Under the pieces are notes generated by a model. It worked only from the letters and a program-made list of their open reading frames with translations, had not been told where the DNA came from and did not search any database. Of a stretch of 14,496 nucleotides of DNA, positions 1 through 8,240 are shown one piece after another. A program made the translations under genes and the position numbers. Every line of letters starts with the position of its first letter. The first letter of the stretch is position 1. This DNA comes from JAJYLM01 sp964547905 (GTDB lineage: Bacteria; JAMCPX01): NCBI GenBank assembly GCA_964547905.1, contig CAZJPN010000011.1:1-14496 (forward strand), given 5' to 3'.

Positions 1-119
1 CGATTTTAAACGCTCTTTATTTATCAGTTGATACCAAACCATACACCATTCTTACCTATTAATTTTTTTCTAATATCAATTTTTATCTTCCTTATACACA
101 ATTTTCTGAGTACACCCAA

Positions 120-1049
120 AAGCGGCAGCGACGGTTTGAGGGGTTCGATGACCAGATACTGTCGATGTACTCCCATGGGATGAGCACCCGGGACATCCAG
201 TTCCACCTCAAAGACATCTATGGGATAGAAGTGTCGCCAGATCTGATCTCAAGCGTAACCGAGAAAATAATGGAAGACATCAAGGCATGGCAGACCAGAC
301 CGCTTGCCCGGCTGTACCCGATAGTCTACCTGGATGCGGTACGGGTAAAGATCCGGGACAACGGTCATATTGTCAATAAAGCTGTGTATCTTGTGCTGGG
401 AGTAGGTCTGGACGGGCAGAAGGACGTGCTGGGGATGTGGATAGCCGAGACAGAAGGAGCAAAATTCTGGGCCATGATATTAACTGAGCTGAGAAACCGG
501 GGAGTGGAAGATATATTTATCATCTGTGTTGACGGGTTAAAGGGATTCAGCGAGGCTATAGAGGGCATATATCCCAAAACCCAGGTGCAACTGTGCATCG
601 TACACATGATTCGGAACTCTCTGAAATACGTATCTTGGAAGGACCGGAAGGCAGTGGTTGAAGCTCTCAAGCCCATATACAGTGCAACAAATGCCGCAGC
701 AGCCGAAGAAAGTCTCAAGGAATTCTGTTCTGTCTGGAACAGCAAGTATCCGACGATCGGGGATCTGTGGCGACGGAACTGGGAAGGGATTGTGCCATTT
801 CTTGCATATCCTGGGTATATCCGTAAGGCAATCTACACGACCAATGCGATAGAATCACTGAATCACAGCCTGCGGAAGATCACCAAGAACCGAGGTTCGT
901 TTCCCAATGACGAGGCAGCTCTAAAGCTATTGTATTTGGGATTACAGAATGCTAAAAAGAAATGGACGATGCCGATCTGGCAATGGAAAGATGCGTTGAA
1001 TCAGTTTGCGGTAGTTTTCGCGGACAGGTTCCCGCTGGAACTGGAATAA
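120..1049 (+). pseudogene. IS256-family transposase, 5'-truncated
   Basis: This is a DDE transposase of the IS256 (Mutator-like) family, which cuts and rejoins DNA at the element ends. Counting from the first in-frame ATG at 165 gives 294 residues, against about 390-410 for the family. The open frame runs further upstream to 63, and homology-like sequence starts at about 120 (KRQRRFEGFDDQILS), so roughly 95-110 N-terminal residues are gone. With ATG165 as residue 1, the catalytic triad is D57 (YLDA), D123 (CVDGLKG) and E230 (TTNAIES). The spacing of 66 and 107 matches the family, and the C/D(2)H-type motif CIVH lies at 144-147. There is no frameshift or internal stop in the remaining part. 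The missing N-terminal DNA-binding region should leave it inactive alone, although a short protein could be made. Its higher G+C content than the neighbours fits a separate origin. Confidence 0.9.
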
Positions 1050-1060
1050 TGATGAAAGCC

Positions 1061-1087
1061 GTTTACACAGAAAAACTGACAGACTCC
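1061..1087 (+). repeat. Right terminal inverted repeat of the IS256-family element
   Basis: The sequence starts GTTTACACAG and ends GACAGACTCC, 11 bases after the transposase stop. Read inward on the minus strand it gives GGAGTCTGTC then TGTGTAAAC, which has the general form of IS256-family ends. The matching left repeat is absent from this window. Confidence 0.7.
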
Positions 1088-1187
1088 ATTTCTATTTTAT
1101 TAAGAAGCTTTTGTATTGTATTTCTTTCATTAAAAACCGGTATTATTATAGAAAGTTTTTTTTATTTAACTCGATCATTTTACTTAA

Positions 1188-2735
1188 TTATTCAGCCTTA
1201 TTTGCAATCTTATAAGCAATTCCTACTTTCTCTATAGAGTAAACCCTTTTTAGCTGAGGAATAAAATAATATTCTTGATTATTGTCAGCAAGGAACACTG
1301 GCTTCCCACTTTTGAGTTCTGATGCAATGAAATTTGACAGCGCATTACCACCATCTTTGCCCATAAAAATGTAATGATCTTCATCCATAATCTTAACATC
1401 AGTTCTGAAACTATTTGCAAGCTGATAATATCTTAAAACATCTTCCGGTGTAAAGTCTGCAATTAGGATCGCATTTGCCGGTAAAACAGAAAATATTTGT
1501 TGAGCAAATTGTTCTGGACCATGATTGTTTTGTTTCCATGGAAGAAGATAATATTTAATGTTGTTTCTATATGGTAGTTCCCGAGCGTGAACAATCATTT
1601 TATCTGGTTGATGTAATATATAAGTTGATACTGCATCGTAAAACAATATCGGGGTAAAGAATAACAGGATTAACATAATAATTTTAACAATATTGATTCC
1701 CATAAACTTCCTATGTTCATTTACCCATTTTACCCCATAGCCGATAAAAAAAGAAAATATAATAAAACTCGGCACCATCAGATTAAAAGCACGTTGTGTC
1801 ATATAAATAGCTGCAAACATAACATCTGTAACAAACCCTATACATAATGTGTAAAACAGTATTTTATCTGCTTTAAAGCTTTTATAAAAACCCAATATAC
1901 CAAAAAAAAATCCTAATAACGGGAATTGGTAGAATAAAAAAGCCGGATATAGGATTAATTGCTTAACCATATGATGGAATGATCTGAAATATTCTTTAGC
2001 AGCTCCAATTACGCCTTCAATAAAAGATGAGCTGTTTGATACATAAATGGATGTGTATGTTTTTAATATCACAAGTGGTAAAATAAAACCTACAGTAGCC
2101 CCAATAATTATTGCTATGAGTTTTCTTTTTTCTATAACAATGCTCTTATCAATTGATAAGAAATAAAACAAATACGAAGGTAAAAATATAGTTATTAACA
2201 TATTTTCAAAAATGCTTAATCCAAATAACATAGTAAATAGGAACAAATAGGCTGGTTTATGATTTTCTTTATATTTAATCATAAGTAAGAGTAGCAGAAT
2301 AAAAAAGAAAAAAGTCATTGAATAACTCTCATTAATAACGGCAAGTAGCCAGAACATTTGAGAAACAGCAAGTGATATTATAGCAGCTAAAGCAGAGAGC
2401 TTAGATTTGATTACCTTCTCACTAACAATATAAAATATTCCGAGAGTTAACGCAGCAAAAAACGCCGACATCAGGTTTTGTTTGTAAGCAATATCGTGCA
2501 ATGGAAGTAGATTAAAAAATATCCCAAACAGTGTATGAAGATTGTGGCCACCGACAAAATCGGAAGTGAATTTTTTCTTTATAACATAATTTACCAGTTT
2601 CGCACTATCACCCCAAGTAACACCAGGAGATAATGTATAAACATACAACACAAAACTTGCTAATGTTACATAAATCCACACTAATTTATCTTTTATTATA
2701 AACAATGAACCCTCATTCCATTTTTTAACTTCCAT
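1188..2735 (-). CDS. DUF2723-type multi-spanning membrane protein, probable GT-C glycosyltransferase
   Basis: This 515-residue protein has about ten predicted membrane helices in residues 20-370 and a soluble tail of about 145 residues that would lie in the periplasm. The N-terminal signature resembles DUF2723 (protein O-mannosyltransferase-like, GT-C fold): TLSPGVTWGDSAKL at 34-47 with acidic residue D43 at the first loop, GHNLHTLFG at 63-71 where the family usually has GHPL, and VINESYSM at 133-140 where the family often has EVY. In that family a polyprenyl-linked sugar is transferred on the outer face of the inner membrane; the acceptor here is unknown. The start is supported by GAAGG five bases before the ATG. 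The first 11 bases overlap the end of the upstream GT4 gene, which suggests translational coupling. It is the last gene of the minus-strand unit. It could instead be a polymerase-like protein, but the first-loop motifs favour GT-C. Confidence 0.75.
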   Translation of the reverse strand: MEVKKWNEGSLFIIKDKLVWIYVTLASFVLYVYTLSPGVTWGDSAKLVNYVIKKKFTSDFVGGHNLHTLFGIFFNLLPLHDIAYKQNLMSAFFAALTLGIFYIVSEKVIKSKLSALAAIISLAVSQMFWLLAVINESYSMTFFFFILLLLLMIKYKENHKPAYLFLFTMLFGLSIFENMLITIFLPSYLFYFLSIDKSIVIEKRKLIAIIIGATVGFILPLVILKTYTSIYVSNSSSFIEGVIGAAKEYFRSFHHMVKQLILYPAFLFYQFPLLGFFFGILGFYKSFKADKILFYTLCIGFVTDVMFAAIYMTQRAFNLMVPSFIIFSFFIGYGVKWVNEHRKFMGINIVKIIMLILLFFTPILFYDAVSTYILHQPDKMIVHARELPYRNNIKYYLLPWKQNNHGPEQFAQQIFSVLPANAILIADFTPEDVLRYYQLANSFRTDVKIMDEDHYIFMGKDGGNALSNFIASELKSGKPVFLADNNQEYYFIPQLKRVYSIEKVGIAYKIANKAE

Positions 2736-3825
2736 TGTGGCCTTCGATTTTTATAATATCTCTTATAAGTTTTATATACTTCGCTGCCCAGACTTTGACA
2801 GAATACCGTTGTTCAACTGTCTTCCTACCTGCCATCCCAAGCCTTTGTCTCAACTCAGGATTTTCTATCAGTAAAGTAACTTTCTCAATCCAATCTTTTT
2901 CATCTTTAGCCAAAAATCCATTAACTCCATCCTTAATAATATCTGTATTCACACCAACAGAGGATGCTACGCAGGGTATCCCCATAGCCATATACTCCAA
3001 TGCCTTAAGCCCGCACTTACCTCTTGACCATTCATCATCCGAAAGTGGCATAATGCCTATATCAAACTTTGCCATCTCTGACAATTCTGTATTCAATGAC
3101 CATTTAATGGTGTTTGTTTGAATACCAGCAGGATTGTATATTCCACCTATAACATTCAGCCTGTAAGGTTGAGGCAATTGCTTCCAGATATTATCAAGCA
3201 ATTTAAGATACATAGCCGTAGATCCACTTCCTATCCAGCCAATCACAAGATTTTGTTGCTGTTCTTTTGTTTGTGCAACAGGTTTGTAATAATCCGTATC
3301 AACCACTGTTGGTATAACGGAAACATTATTATTTAATAACCTTGCGTGCTGAGTCAGATATTCATTGCCCGCAATTATATGTGCGGAAAGCTTCATGATC
3401 TCATCAAACTTCTGTTCCGATTTTACAAGCCTCTTTAGAAAAGGGCTGATACCTGTTTGGCTTTTAACAGGTATCCATATTGCATCATCAAAATCAAATA
3501 TGACTGGTATTCCTTTCTTTGAGATATATCTTTCTATCCATGGCCCACCAAGCAACATTGCTTCTCTATAAATCATTACTCCATCATAAGACTTAATATC
3601 AGATATTTTATGTAGTTGTCTTAATATACCTTTTATTAAAGCATTTGATTTTTCAAATAAAGAAGCACTTGGATCATTATAGATACGAGCATACTCAACA
3701 CTGTTGAGGAATACGCCTACTGTATATTCAATGCCTGCTTTTTTAAAATATGGCAGATATTGATATATACGAAATCTCGGTCCTGGAGATTCTATTGGAT
3801 GTGGTAATAAAATTAATATTTTCAT
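2725..3825 (-). CDS. Glycosyltransferase, GT-B fold, family 4-like
   Basis: This 366-residue protein of normal family length is a probable cytoplasmic or membrane-associated transferase using a nucleotide-sugar donor. The N-terminal Rossmann half begins MKILILLPHP and includes a PRFRIYQYLPYF segment (17-27) often seen in GT4 proteins. DFDDAIW lies at 111-117 and IPTVVDTDYY at 171-180. The donor-binding C-terminal half starts with GWIGSGST at 196-203, followed by a CGLKALEYMAMGIPCVAS segment at 271-288 in which E277 is the conserved glutamate, and DGVNGFLA at 299-306. The sugar and linkage cannot be told. Its stop overlaps the start of the DUF2723 gene by 11 bases. Only a weak AAAG lies before its own ATG. 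Confidence 0.88.
   Translation of the reverse strand: MKILILLPHPIESPGPRFRIYQYLPYFKKAGIEYTVGVFLNSVEYARIYNDPSASLFEKSNALIKGILRQLHKISDIKSYDGVMIYREAMLLGGPWIERYISKKGIPVIFDFDDAIWIPVKSQTGISPFLKRLVKSEQKFDEIMKLSAHIIAGNEYLTQHARLLNNNVSVIPTVVDTDYYKPVAQTKEQQQNLVIGWIGSGSTAMYLKLLDNIWKQLPQPYRLNVIGGIYNPAGIQTNTIKWSLNTELSEMAKFDIGIMPLSDDEWSRGKCGLKALEYMAMGIPCVASSVGVNTDIIKDGVNGFLAKDEKDWIEKVTLLIENPELRQRLGMAGRKTVEQRYSVKVWAAKYIKLIRDIIKIEGHNGS
2741..2745 (-). promoter_or_regulatory. Ribosome binding site of the DUF2723 gene
   Basis: Minus-strand GAAGG, five bases before the ATG at 2735. It lies inside the last codons of the upstream GT4 gene, so the downstream gene can be translated by the same or re-initiating ribosomes. 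Confidence 0.5.
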
Positions 3826-3964
3826 AACTTTACAATTAAGCCTTCACAGAATCGGTTTAGTTTCATATTCATGATTCAATTTGTTCATAGTAATCAATTT
3901 ATAATGTGATTTCGCTAATTTTGCAAGTAGTAAAAACCCCTTTTCAGCAACAAATCGCTTATGA

Positions 3965-4843
3965 TTATTTACTTATGTAGTATCCTTTCAAAGTCATTCC
4001 GGTACCTGTTAATGTCAATAATTTATTCACCAGTTTTTTCACGAGCAATAAATACCATTTCTCCTCAATTCTCTTTCTCAATATTTCATCAACGGAGTCA
4101 TCTGCGCAGAGGCTTCCTTCTGATTTCCCAGTGGAGGATCTCCATCGAGAAATACTAATACCAGTACATAATATTTTATACTTTATAAATCCACTTTCTG
4201 TGATCACTTTGTTTAATGTGCTTTTTGTATAATATGATAAGTGTTCTGGATAGTCTATGATATTATATCTGTCTTTTAATAAATATCTTAGATAGGAATT
4301 AAAGTTTGGGGTAGTACAATAAAAGAGTCCTCCCTTTCTCACTAACGCCTTGATATTATTTATTACTTCAATAGGGTTATTAATATGCTCTATAACCTCA
4401 AACGAAGTAATTACGTCAAATGGCTTTCCCTCAAAATCGTCTAAGTTGAAAGAACTTTCATGTACTTTTATCCCCTTCTTTTTGCATATTTCTATAGCTT
4501 TTTTTGAATACTCAATCCCCTCAGTCTGCCACCCCCTTTGATTAGCTATTTCCAAGAAGAATCCCCGCCCACATCCCACATCTAAAATTTTATTAGATTG
4601 TCTAAATTTATCAAATTCATCCAATAAATTATTATAGCTTTTAATTGTTATGGGTGAAAGATATTGTTCTTTGTCGTATGAGTAATTACAATAGTGCATT
4701 TCTAACTCTTCAGAAGTGGGAATGACTCCCTCAAACACAAAACCACATTTCTTGCATTTAGTTAAATCATGCCTTTCATAACCCTTGAGTTTAAATATCC
4801 TATCACTTTTACAAACCGGGCATTTTGAGTTATACTGTTTCAT
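3965..4843 (-). CDS. Class I SAM-dependent methyltransferase with N-terminal zinc ribbon
   Basis: This 292-residue protein opens with a four-cysteine zinc-ribbon-like module (C8, C11, C30, C33; CPVC and CKKC). A Rossmann methyltransferase domain of the Methyltransf_23 type follows: motif I LDVGCGRGFFL at 87-97, an acidic residue after strand 2 (GIEYSKKA, E111), D143 in the PFDVITSFEVIEHINNP segment at 141-157, and TTPN at 177-180. PEHLSYYTKSTL (199-210) is a motif typical of this architecture in polysaccharide loci. It probably methylates a sugar, a nucleotide sugar or a chain end; the substrate is not known. It starts 31 bases after the epimerase gene, so the two are probably co-transcribed. 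No Shine-Dalgarno sequence precedes the ATG. It shares its domain order with the product of 10667-11749. Confidence 0.87.
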   Translation of the reverse strand: MKQYNSKCPVCKSDRIFKLKGYERHDLTKCKKCGFVFEGVIPTSEELEMHYCNYSYDKEQYLSPITIKSYNNLLDEFDKFRQSNKILDVGCGRGFFLEIANQRGWQTEGIEYSKKAIEICKKKGIKVHESSFNLDDFEGKPFDVITSFEVIEHINNPIEVINNIKALVRKGGLFYCTTPNFNSYLRYLLKDRYNIIDYPEHLSYYTKSTLNKVITESGFIKYKILCTGISISRWRSSTGKSEGSLCADDSVDEILRKRIEEKWYLLLVKKLVNKLLTLTGTGMTLKGYYISK

Positions 4844-4874
4844 GGTCGATTATGGTATTTATGGTAACAGCTTA

Positions 4875-5819
4875 TTATAAGCCGTAAAGCTGTTTTATAT
4901 ATTCTATTTCCTGTAAAAGACCCTGCTCGAGTGCAACTTCAGGCTTATATCCGAGTTTTGTCTGTGCATTGCTTAGATCCGACCACGTATCTCTTACATC
5001 GCCTTTTTGTGACGGATTGAATTCAATCTTCGGCTCAATATCCATCAGTTTTCCAATCATATTTACAACATCGATCAAACCTATCCGTGTGCCGCCGCCA
5101 GCATTAAAGACCTCGCCTTCCGGTGCGTTCAGTGCAAGGATGTTCGCATGTACGATATCGGAAACATATGTAAAATCTCGCGTTTGCCTGCCATCTCCAT
5201 AAATAATTATCGGTTTGTTTTCGAGTATGTTCCTGATAAATTTATGGAACGCCATATCAGGCCTCTGGCCAGCGCCATAGACTGTAAAATATCTCAGACT
5301 GACACACGGCACTCCGAAGTTATCGTTATAAACCTTTACAAGCTGTTCTGCCGCCATTTTTGTTACCCCGTAGGGTGAATAAGGCACCAATATGCCCTCT
5401 TCTTTTGCAGGTAATACTGGCGTATTGCCGTAAACGGATGAGCTTGATGCGTACACGAATCGCTTGATCTTGCTGCCTTTAACAGCTTCAAGCAGTTTCT
5501 GTGTCGCAATTATATTATTTGTCACATAGACATTGAAAAATTGCCCAAAACTTCCTCTTACACCAGGCTGCGCCGCCTGATGGAATACATAATCAACATC
5601 TTTGACCATATATTTCAGGTCTAATTCTATCAGATTGTTCTCAGCCAGCTTGAATCTATCGTACTGTTTCAGTCCCTCAAGATTTTTTTCCTTTATCCAT
5701 CTTGGATAATAGTCCTCGAACGAGTCTATACCTACGACTTCGTATCCGTTTTTCAAAAGCCTCTTTGTTAGGTTTGAACCTATAAAACCTGCGGCGCCTG
5801 TTACAATTGCCTTTGTCAT
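4875..5819 (-). CDS. NAD-dependent sugar-nucleotide epimerase (extended SDR family)
   Basis: This 314-residue cytoplasmic protein of usual length for the family has an NAD-binding GAAGFIG at 8-14. The active site is visible: SSSSVYG at 125-131 supplies the serine, and Y150 with K154 (YGVTK) forms the YxxxK pair. Substrate-side motifs include QAAQPGVRGSF at 81-91, RYFTVYGAGQRPDMAFHKF at 176-194 and YGDGRQTRDFTYVSDIV at 207-223. The PGVRGS and RPDMA motifs resemble UDP-glucuronate and UDP-GlcNAc/UDP-glucose 4-epimerases more than dehydratases. The most likely role is inverting C4 of a UDP-sugar to supply a galacto-configured donor to the neighbouring glycosyltransferases. A 4-epimerase is favoured, but the exact substrate is unresolved. 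The start is supported by AAAGGA five bases upstream. Confidence 0.88.
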   Translation of the reverse strand: MTKAIVTGAAGFIGSNLTKRLLKNGYEVVGIDSFEDYYPRWIKEKNLEGLKQYDRFKLAENNLIELDLKYMVKDVDYVFHQAAQPGVRGSFGQFFNVYVTNNIIATQKLLEAVKGSKIKRFVYASSSSVYGNTPVLPAKEEGILVPYSPYGVTKMAAEQLVKVYNDNFGVPCVSLRYFTVYGAGQRPDMAFHKFIRNILENKPIIIYGDGRQTRDFTYVSDIVHANILALNAPEGEVFNAGGGTRIGLIDVVNMIGKLMDIEPKIEFNPSQKGDVRDTWSDLSNAQTKLGYKPEVALEQGLLQEIEYIKQLYGL

Positions 5820-5824
5820 AAATA

Positions 5825-5830
5825 TCCTTT
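5825..5830 (-). promoter_or_regulatory. Ribosome binding site of the epimerase gene
   Basis: Minus-strand AAAGGA, five bases before the ATG at 5819. It is one of the few clear Shine-Dalgarno sequences in the minus-strand unit and fixes this start. Confidence 0.6.
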
Positions 5831-5949
5831 CATATATTGTATATTGCTAAATAAAATGCTTTTTCTTTTAACCACATTTATTTGAAGACATATTTATATT
5901 TACAATGTTAATCTAAGCACCCATGCTATTTTAAAAAAGCCTCTTTCAC

Positions 5950-8067
5950 TTACAACCCATCATAAATTTCTTTATACCTCTTTACCCCAACCTCAACAGA
6001 CATCTGCTTTCTAACAAGCGCACTTGCCCTATTCTGAAAGTCATTGCCATTAGTTAATGCTACTGCCATTTCAAACGCTCTTTTATACTCTTTCTCTTCA
6101 AAACTATAAACAATCGAACCAAGGTTATTCTCAAGAATTATTTCCTCTGTATCCCCCACACCCGTGTTCCCAATCACAGGCAAACCACATGCAATGTACT
6201 CTCCAAGCTTTGTTGGATAGGTAGCAGCCCTTGAAAAAGCAGGCTTATAAAAGAATATCCCAATATCAGATGACCAAAGATACTTATACATCTCATCAGA
6301 ATTTATTGATTTAATTGTATAGTCCTGTGGTGAAAGACCATATTCTTTCAGTATACGCACAGCATAAGCATGCTCACTCTTATTGAGCAGTAAAAAATAT
6401 ACCTTTGGCTCATTAGCCTTTATTTCCTTTATAAACTCAACCATTCTATCAAACAAATACCAAGTGCCAATAGAGCCTGAGTAAACGATTACAATTCTAT
6501 CCGGGATGCCAAGCTCTTTTCTTATTATATCCCTTTGGTCATTATCTCTTTTGGGAAAACGTACTGTATCAACACATGTTGGTATAACGCCTAATGGTGC
6601 ATTAATGTAAGTAAAGGATTGAATATAAGTTTTAATCTTATCTGTTAACACAACAATTGCATTCGAATCTTTTAACATTTTCTGTTCCGCCCATTTTGTA
6701 ATTTTGTAGTTTAGACTTTTTCTTGTCCATTGCCCTGCATCCACCTTTTCATCAGCCATCATTCCACGCATATCAAATATTAGTTTAGCCTTGAATATTT
6801 TTTTTAATATCAAGCCAATCATTGCAGGAACATAACTTCGTGCATGGATAATATAGTAAGGTTCTCTAAGATAAAATAAAATAGCCTTTGTAATTCCATG
6901 CAATATATCATAGATTGATGAAAATAAACGGGGATACCTATGATATGTTATGGGTATCCATTTTATACCAGCGTTATCAAGCTGCGCTTTAACCTTTTTA
7001 TATTCCTTTCCAAAGTCCTTTTCATAATGATGCTCAAACGATAACACGGTAAATTTGTATCCCTCCTTTGATAAGCCGATTATGTACGGAATCACCTGCG
7101 ACTGACCAAGCGGCTGACATAGACCATTGTAGGTGAGGTAAAGGATTCTATTATAACGCTGGTTAAAGTTACTAAATGGAAATAGAAAAATCCTTATTAC
7201 CCATTCTAAGAATTTGGGCTCTAATATCATTATAGGATTTACTGAAAATGCTTTTTTTATAAAAGGTTTTGCTTTATCCGCATCATTTTTAGAAAAATAT
7301 GTTATTGCTACAAATAAATAGCCATATCCGTAAGCTTTATGTTTATATTTTTTTATACTATTATCTACATTATCCTTCATAAAAATTTTATTTAAAACAG
7401 AAAGTTTTGATCTTTCAGCAATGTCCGGGGAGTTCATACTTCTTCCAGCATGCTGTCTCATAAGGACTGTCGAGCATGGTTGATAAAAAATAGGCGCTTT
7501 TAAAGATGCTCTTATTACGAATTCCCAATCCTCTGATACAGACATGCTTCTATCTTCATCAAACAATATGGTCTTAAAATAATGGTTCAATACAAACATC
7601 GTATCAATACATATATCGTTACCTTTAATAAGATTTTTTGTAGCCCATCCTGATAATGGTTTTCTATGCAAATGTACTACATTACCTTTATAATACATAT
7701 CATAAGCTCCGTGAAGCCATCTAACCTTGTCTATCCCATGTGCCATAATAAACTGGTAAGCCTCCTCAAGATGATTAGGGAGGGCGACATCATCTGAATC
7801 AAAAAAATTTAGGTATTCTCCTCTCGCCTCTTGCGCACCTCTATTCCTTGCCGCACCACGCTCTTTGTTTTCTTGATAAATGTATTTTACTCTTGAATCT
7901 GAAAGGTATTTTTGAATTGCTTCTTTTGTATTATCGGTTGAGCCGTCATCCACAATAATAAGCTCAAAGTCTTTGAAGGTTTGTTTTAGAAAACTATCAA
8001 TCGTCTCACCAACAAGAGAAGCCCTATTATAGGCTGGTATGATTATTGAAAAAAATGGTTTAGGCAT
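5950..8067 (-). CDS. Two-domain glycosyltransferase: GT2 (GT-A fold) fused to GT4 (GT-B fold)
   Basis: This 705-residue protein carries two complete-looking glycosyltransferase domains in one frame. Residues 5-230 are GT2: SIIIPAYNRASLVGETI at 7-23, VDDGSTDNT at 39-47, the DxD-like metal site FDSDD at 89-93, and SEDWEF at 178-183 as the likely catalytic acidic region. Residues 245-280 (GYLFVAITYFSKNDADKA and on) look like a short TPR-type helical pair. GT4 starts near residue 307 with RILYLTYNG, close to where a separate protein would normally begin. It continues with GQSQVIPYIIGLS (321-333), VIPTCVDTVRF (494-504), GSIGTWY (531-537) and PTKLGEYIACGLPVIG (618-633) with the conserved E623. No stop or start separates the domains. 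It could add two successive sugars, or one domain could be non-catalytic. No Shine-Dalgarno sequence precedes the ATG; a TATAAA lies nine bases before it. Confidence 0.88.
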   Translation of the reverse strand: MPKPFFSIIIPAYNRASLVGETIDSFLKQTFKDFELIIVDDGSTDNTKEAIQKYLSDSRVKYIYQENKERGAARNRGAQEARGEYLNFFDSDDVALPNHLEEAYQFIMAHGIDKVRWLHGAYDMYYKGNVVHLHRKPLSGWATKNLIKGNDICIDTMFVLNHYFKTILFDEDRSMSVSEDWEFVIRASLKAPIFYQPCSTVLMRQHAGRSMNSPDIAERSKLSVLNKIFMKDNVDNSIKKYKHKAYGYGYLFVAITYFSKNDADKAKPFIKKAFSVNPIMILEPKFLEWVIRIFLFPFSNFNQRYNRILYLTYNGLCQPLGQSQVIPYIIGLSKEGYKFTVLSFEHHYEKDFGKEYKKVKAQLDNAGIKWIPITYHRYPRLFSSIYDILHGITKAILFYLREPYYIIHARSYVPAMIGLILKKIFKAKLIFDMRGMMADEKVDAGQWTRKSLNYKITKWAEQKMLKDSNAIVVLTDKIKTYIQSFTYINAPLGVIPTCVDTVRFPKRDNDQRDIIRKELGIPDRIVIVYSGSIGTWYLFDRMVEFIKEIKANEPKVYFLLLNKSEHAYAVRILKEYGLSPQDYTIKSINSDEMYKYLWSSDIGIFFYKPAFSRAATYPTKLGEYIACGLPVIGNTGVGDTEEIILENNLGSIVYSFEEKEYKRAFEMAVALTNGNDFQNRASALVRKQMSVEVGVKRYKEIYDGL

Positions 8068-8134
8068 ATATGTTTTTTTATAAAAATATTCGTATCCGTC
8101 AAGGATTATTTACATGTTTTTTTCCCTTCTTCTC

Positions 8135-8217
8135 TGTCATTCTGAACGAAGTGAAGAATCTACTTCTTTCTGTCAGATTCTCCGTCATGACATAAAATGC
8201 CATTCCTCAGAATAACA
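8135..8217. repeat. Dispersed palindromic element, TGTCATTCTGA family, copy 1
   Basis: The element begins TGTCATTCTGA (8135-8145) and ends TCAGAATAACA (8207-8217). These are reverse complements except at one position. The left half continues with a GAAGAATCT block (8153-8161), and an inverted partial copy, AGATTCTCCGTCATGACA, lies at 8175-8192. It occupies the 173-base gap between two glycosyltransferase genes inside the minus-strand unit, so its transcript could fold into a hairpin there. Copy 2 is at 13369-13435. Confidence 0.7.
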
Positions 8218-8240
8218 AACACTGGAGACAAGAATTATGC

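Larger units (their letters stand above)
111..1087 (+). mobile_element. IS256-family insertion sequence, left end missing
   Basis: This is the right-hand part of an IS256-family element. It holds most of the transposase gene and ends in a recognisable right terminal repeat at 1061-1087. No matching left terminal repeat is seen in positions 1-110, which are AT-rich and unlike the element. Recognisable transposase sequence (KRQRRFEGFDD) begins abruptly at about 117-120, so the breakpoint lies close to 111-120. A target-site duplication cannot be checked without the left end. The element sits just beyond the 3' end of the polysaccharide gene unit, which suggests past insertion followed by deletion. 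The left boundary is approximate. Confidence 0.85.

Noticed and set aside
24..206. 60-codon minus-strand frame over the left junction
   Set aside because: It runs across the transposase breakpoint and antisense to the truncated gene, with no recognisable protein features.
365..745. 126-codon minus-strand frame inside the transposase gene
   Set aside because: It is antisense to a clear IS256-family transposase with conserved catalytic motifs; the frame is a shadow.
1088..1187. Search for a terminator of the minus-strand unit
   Set aside because: T- and A-runs are present but no convincing G+C-rich stem was found.
5930..5952. AAAG-AGG-CTTTTTT on the minus strand after the fusion gene, considered as a terminator
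   Set aside because: A four-base stem with a three-base loop is not stable enough to call.
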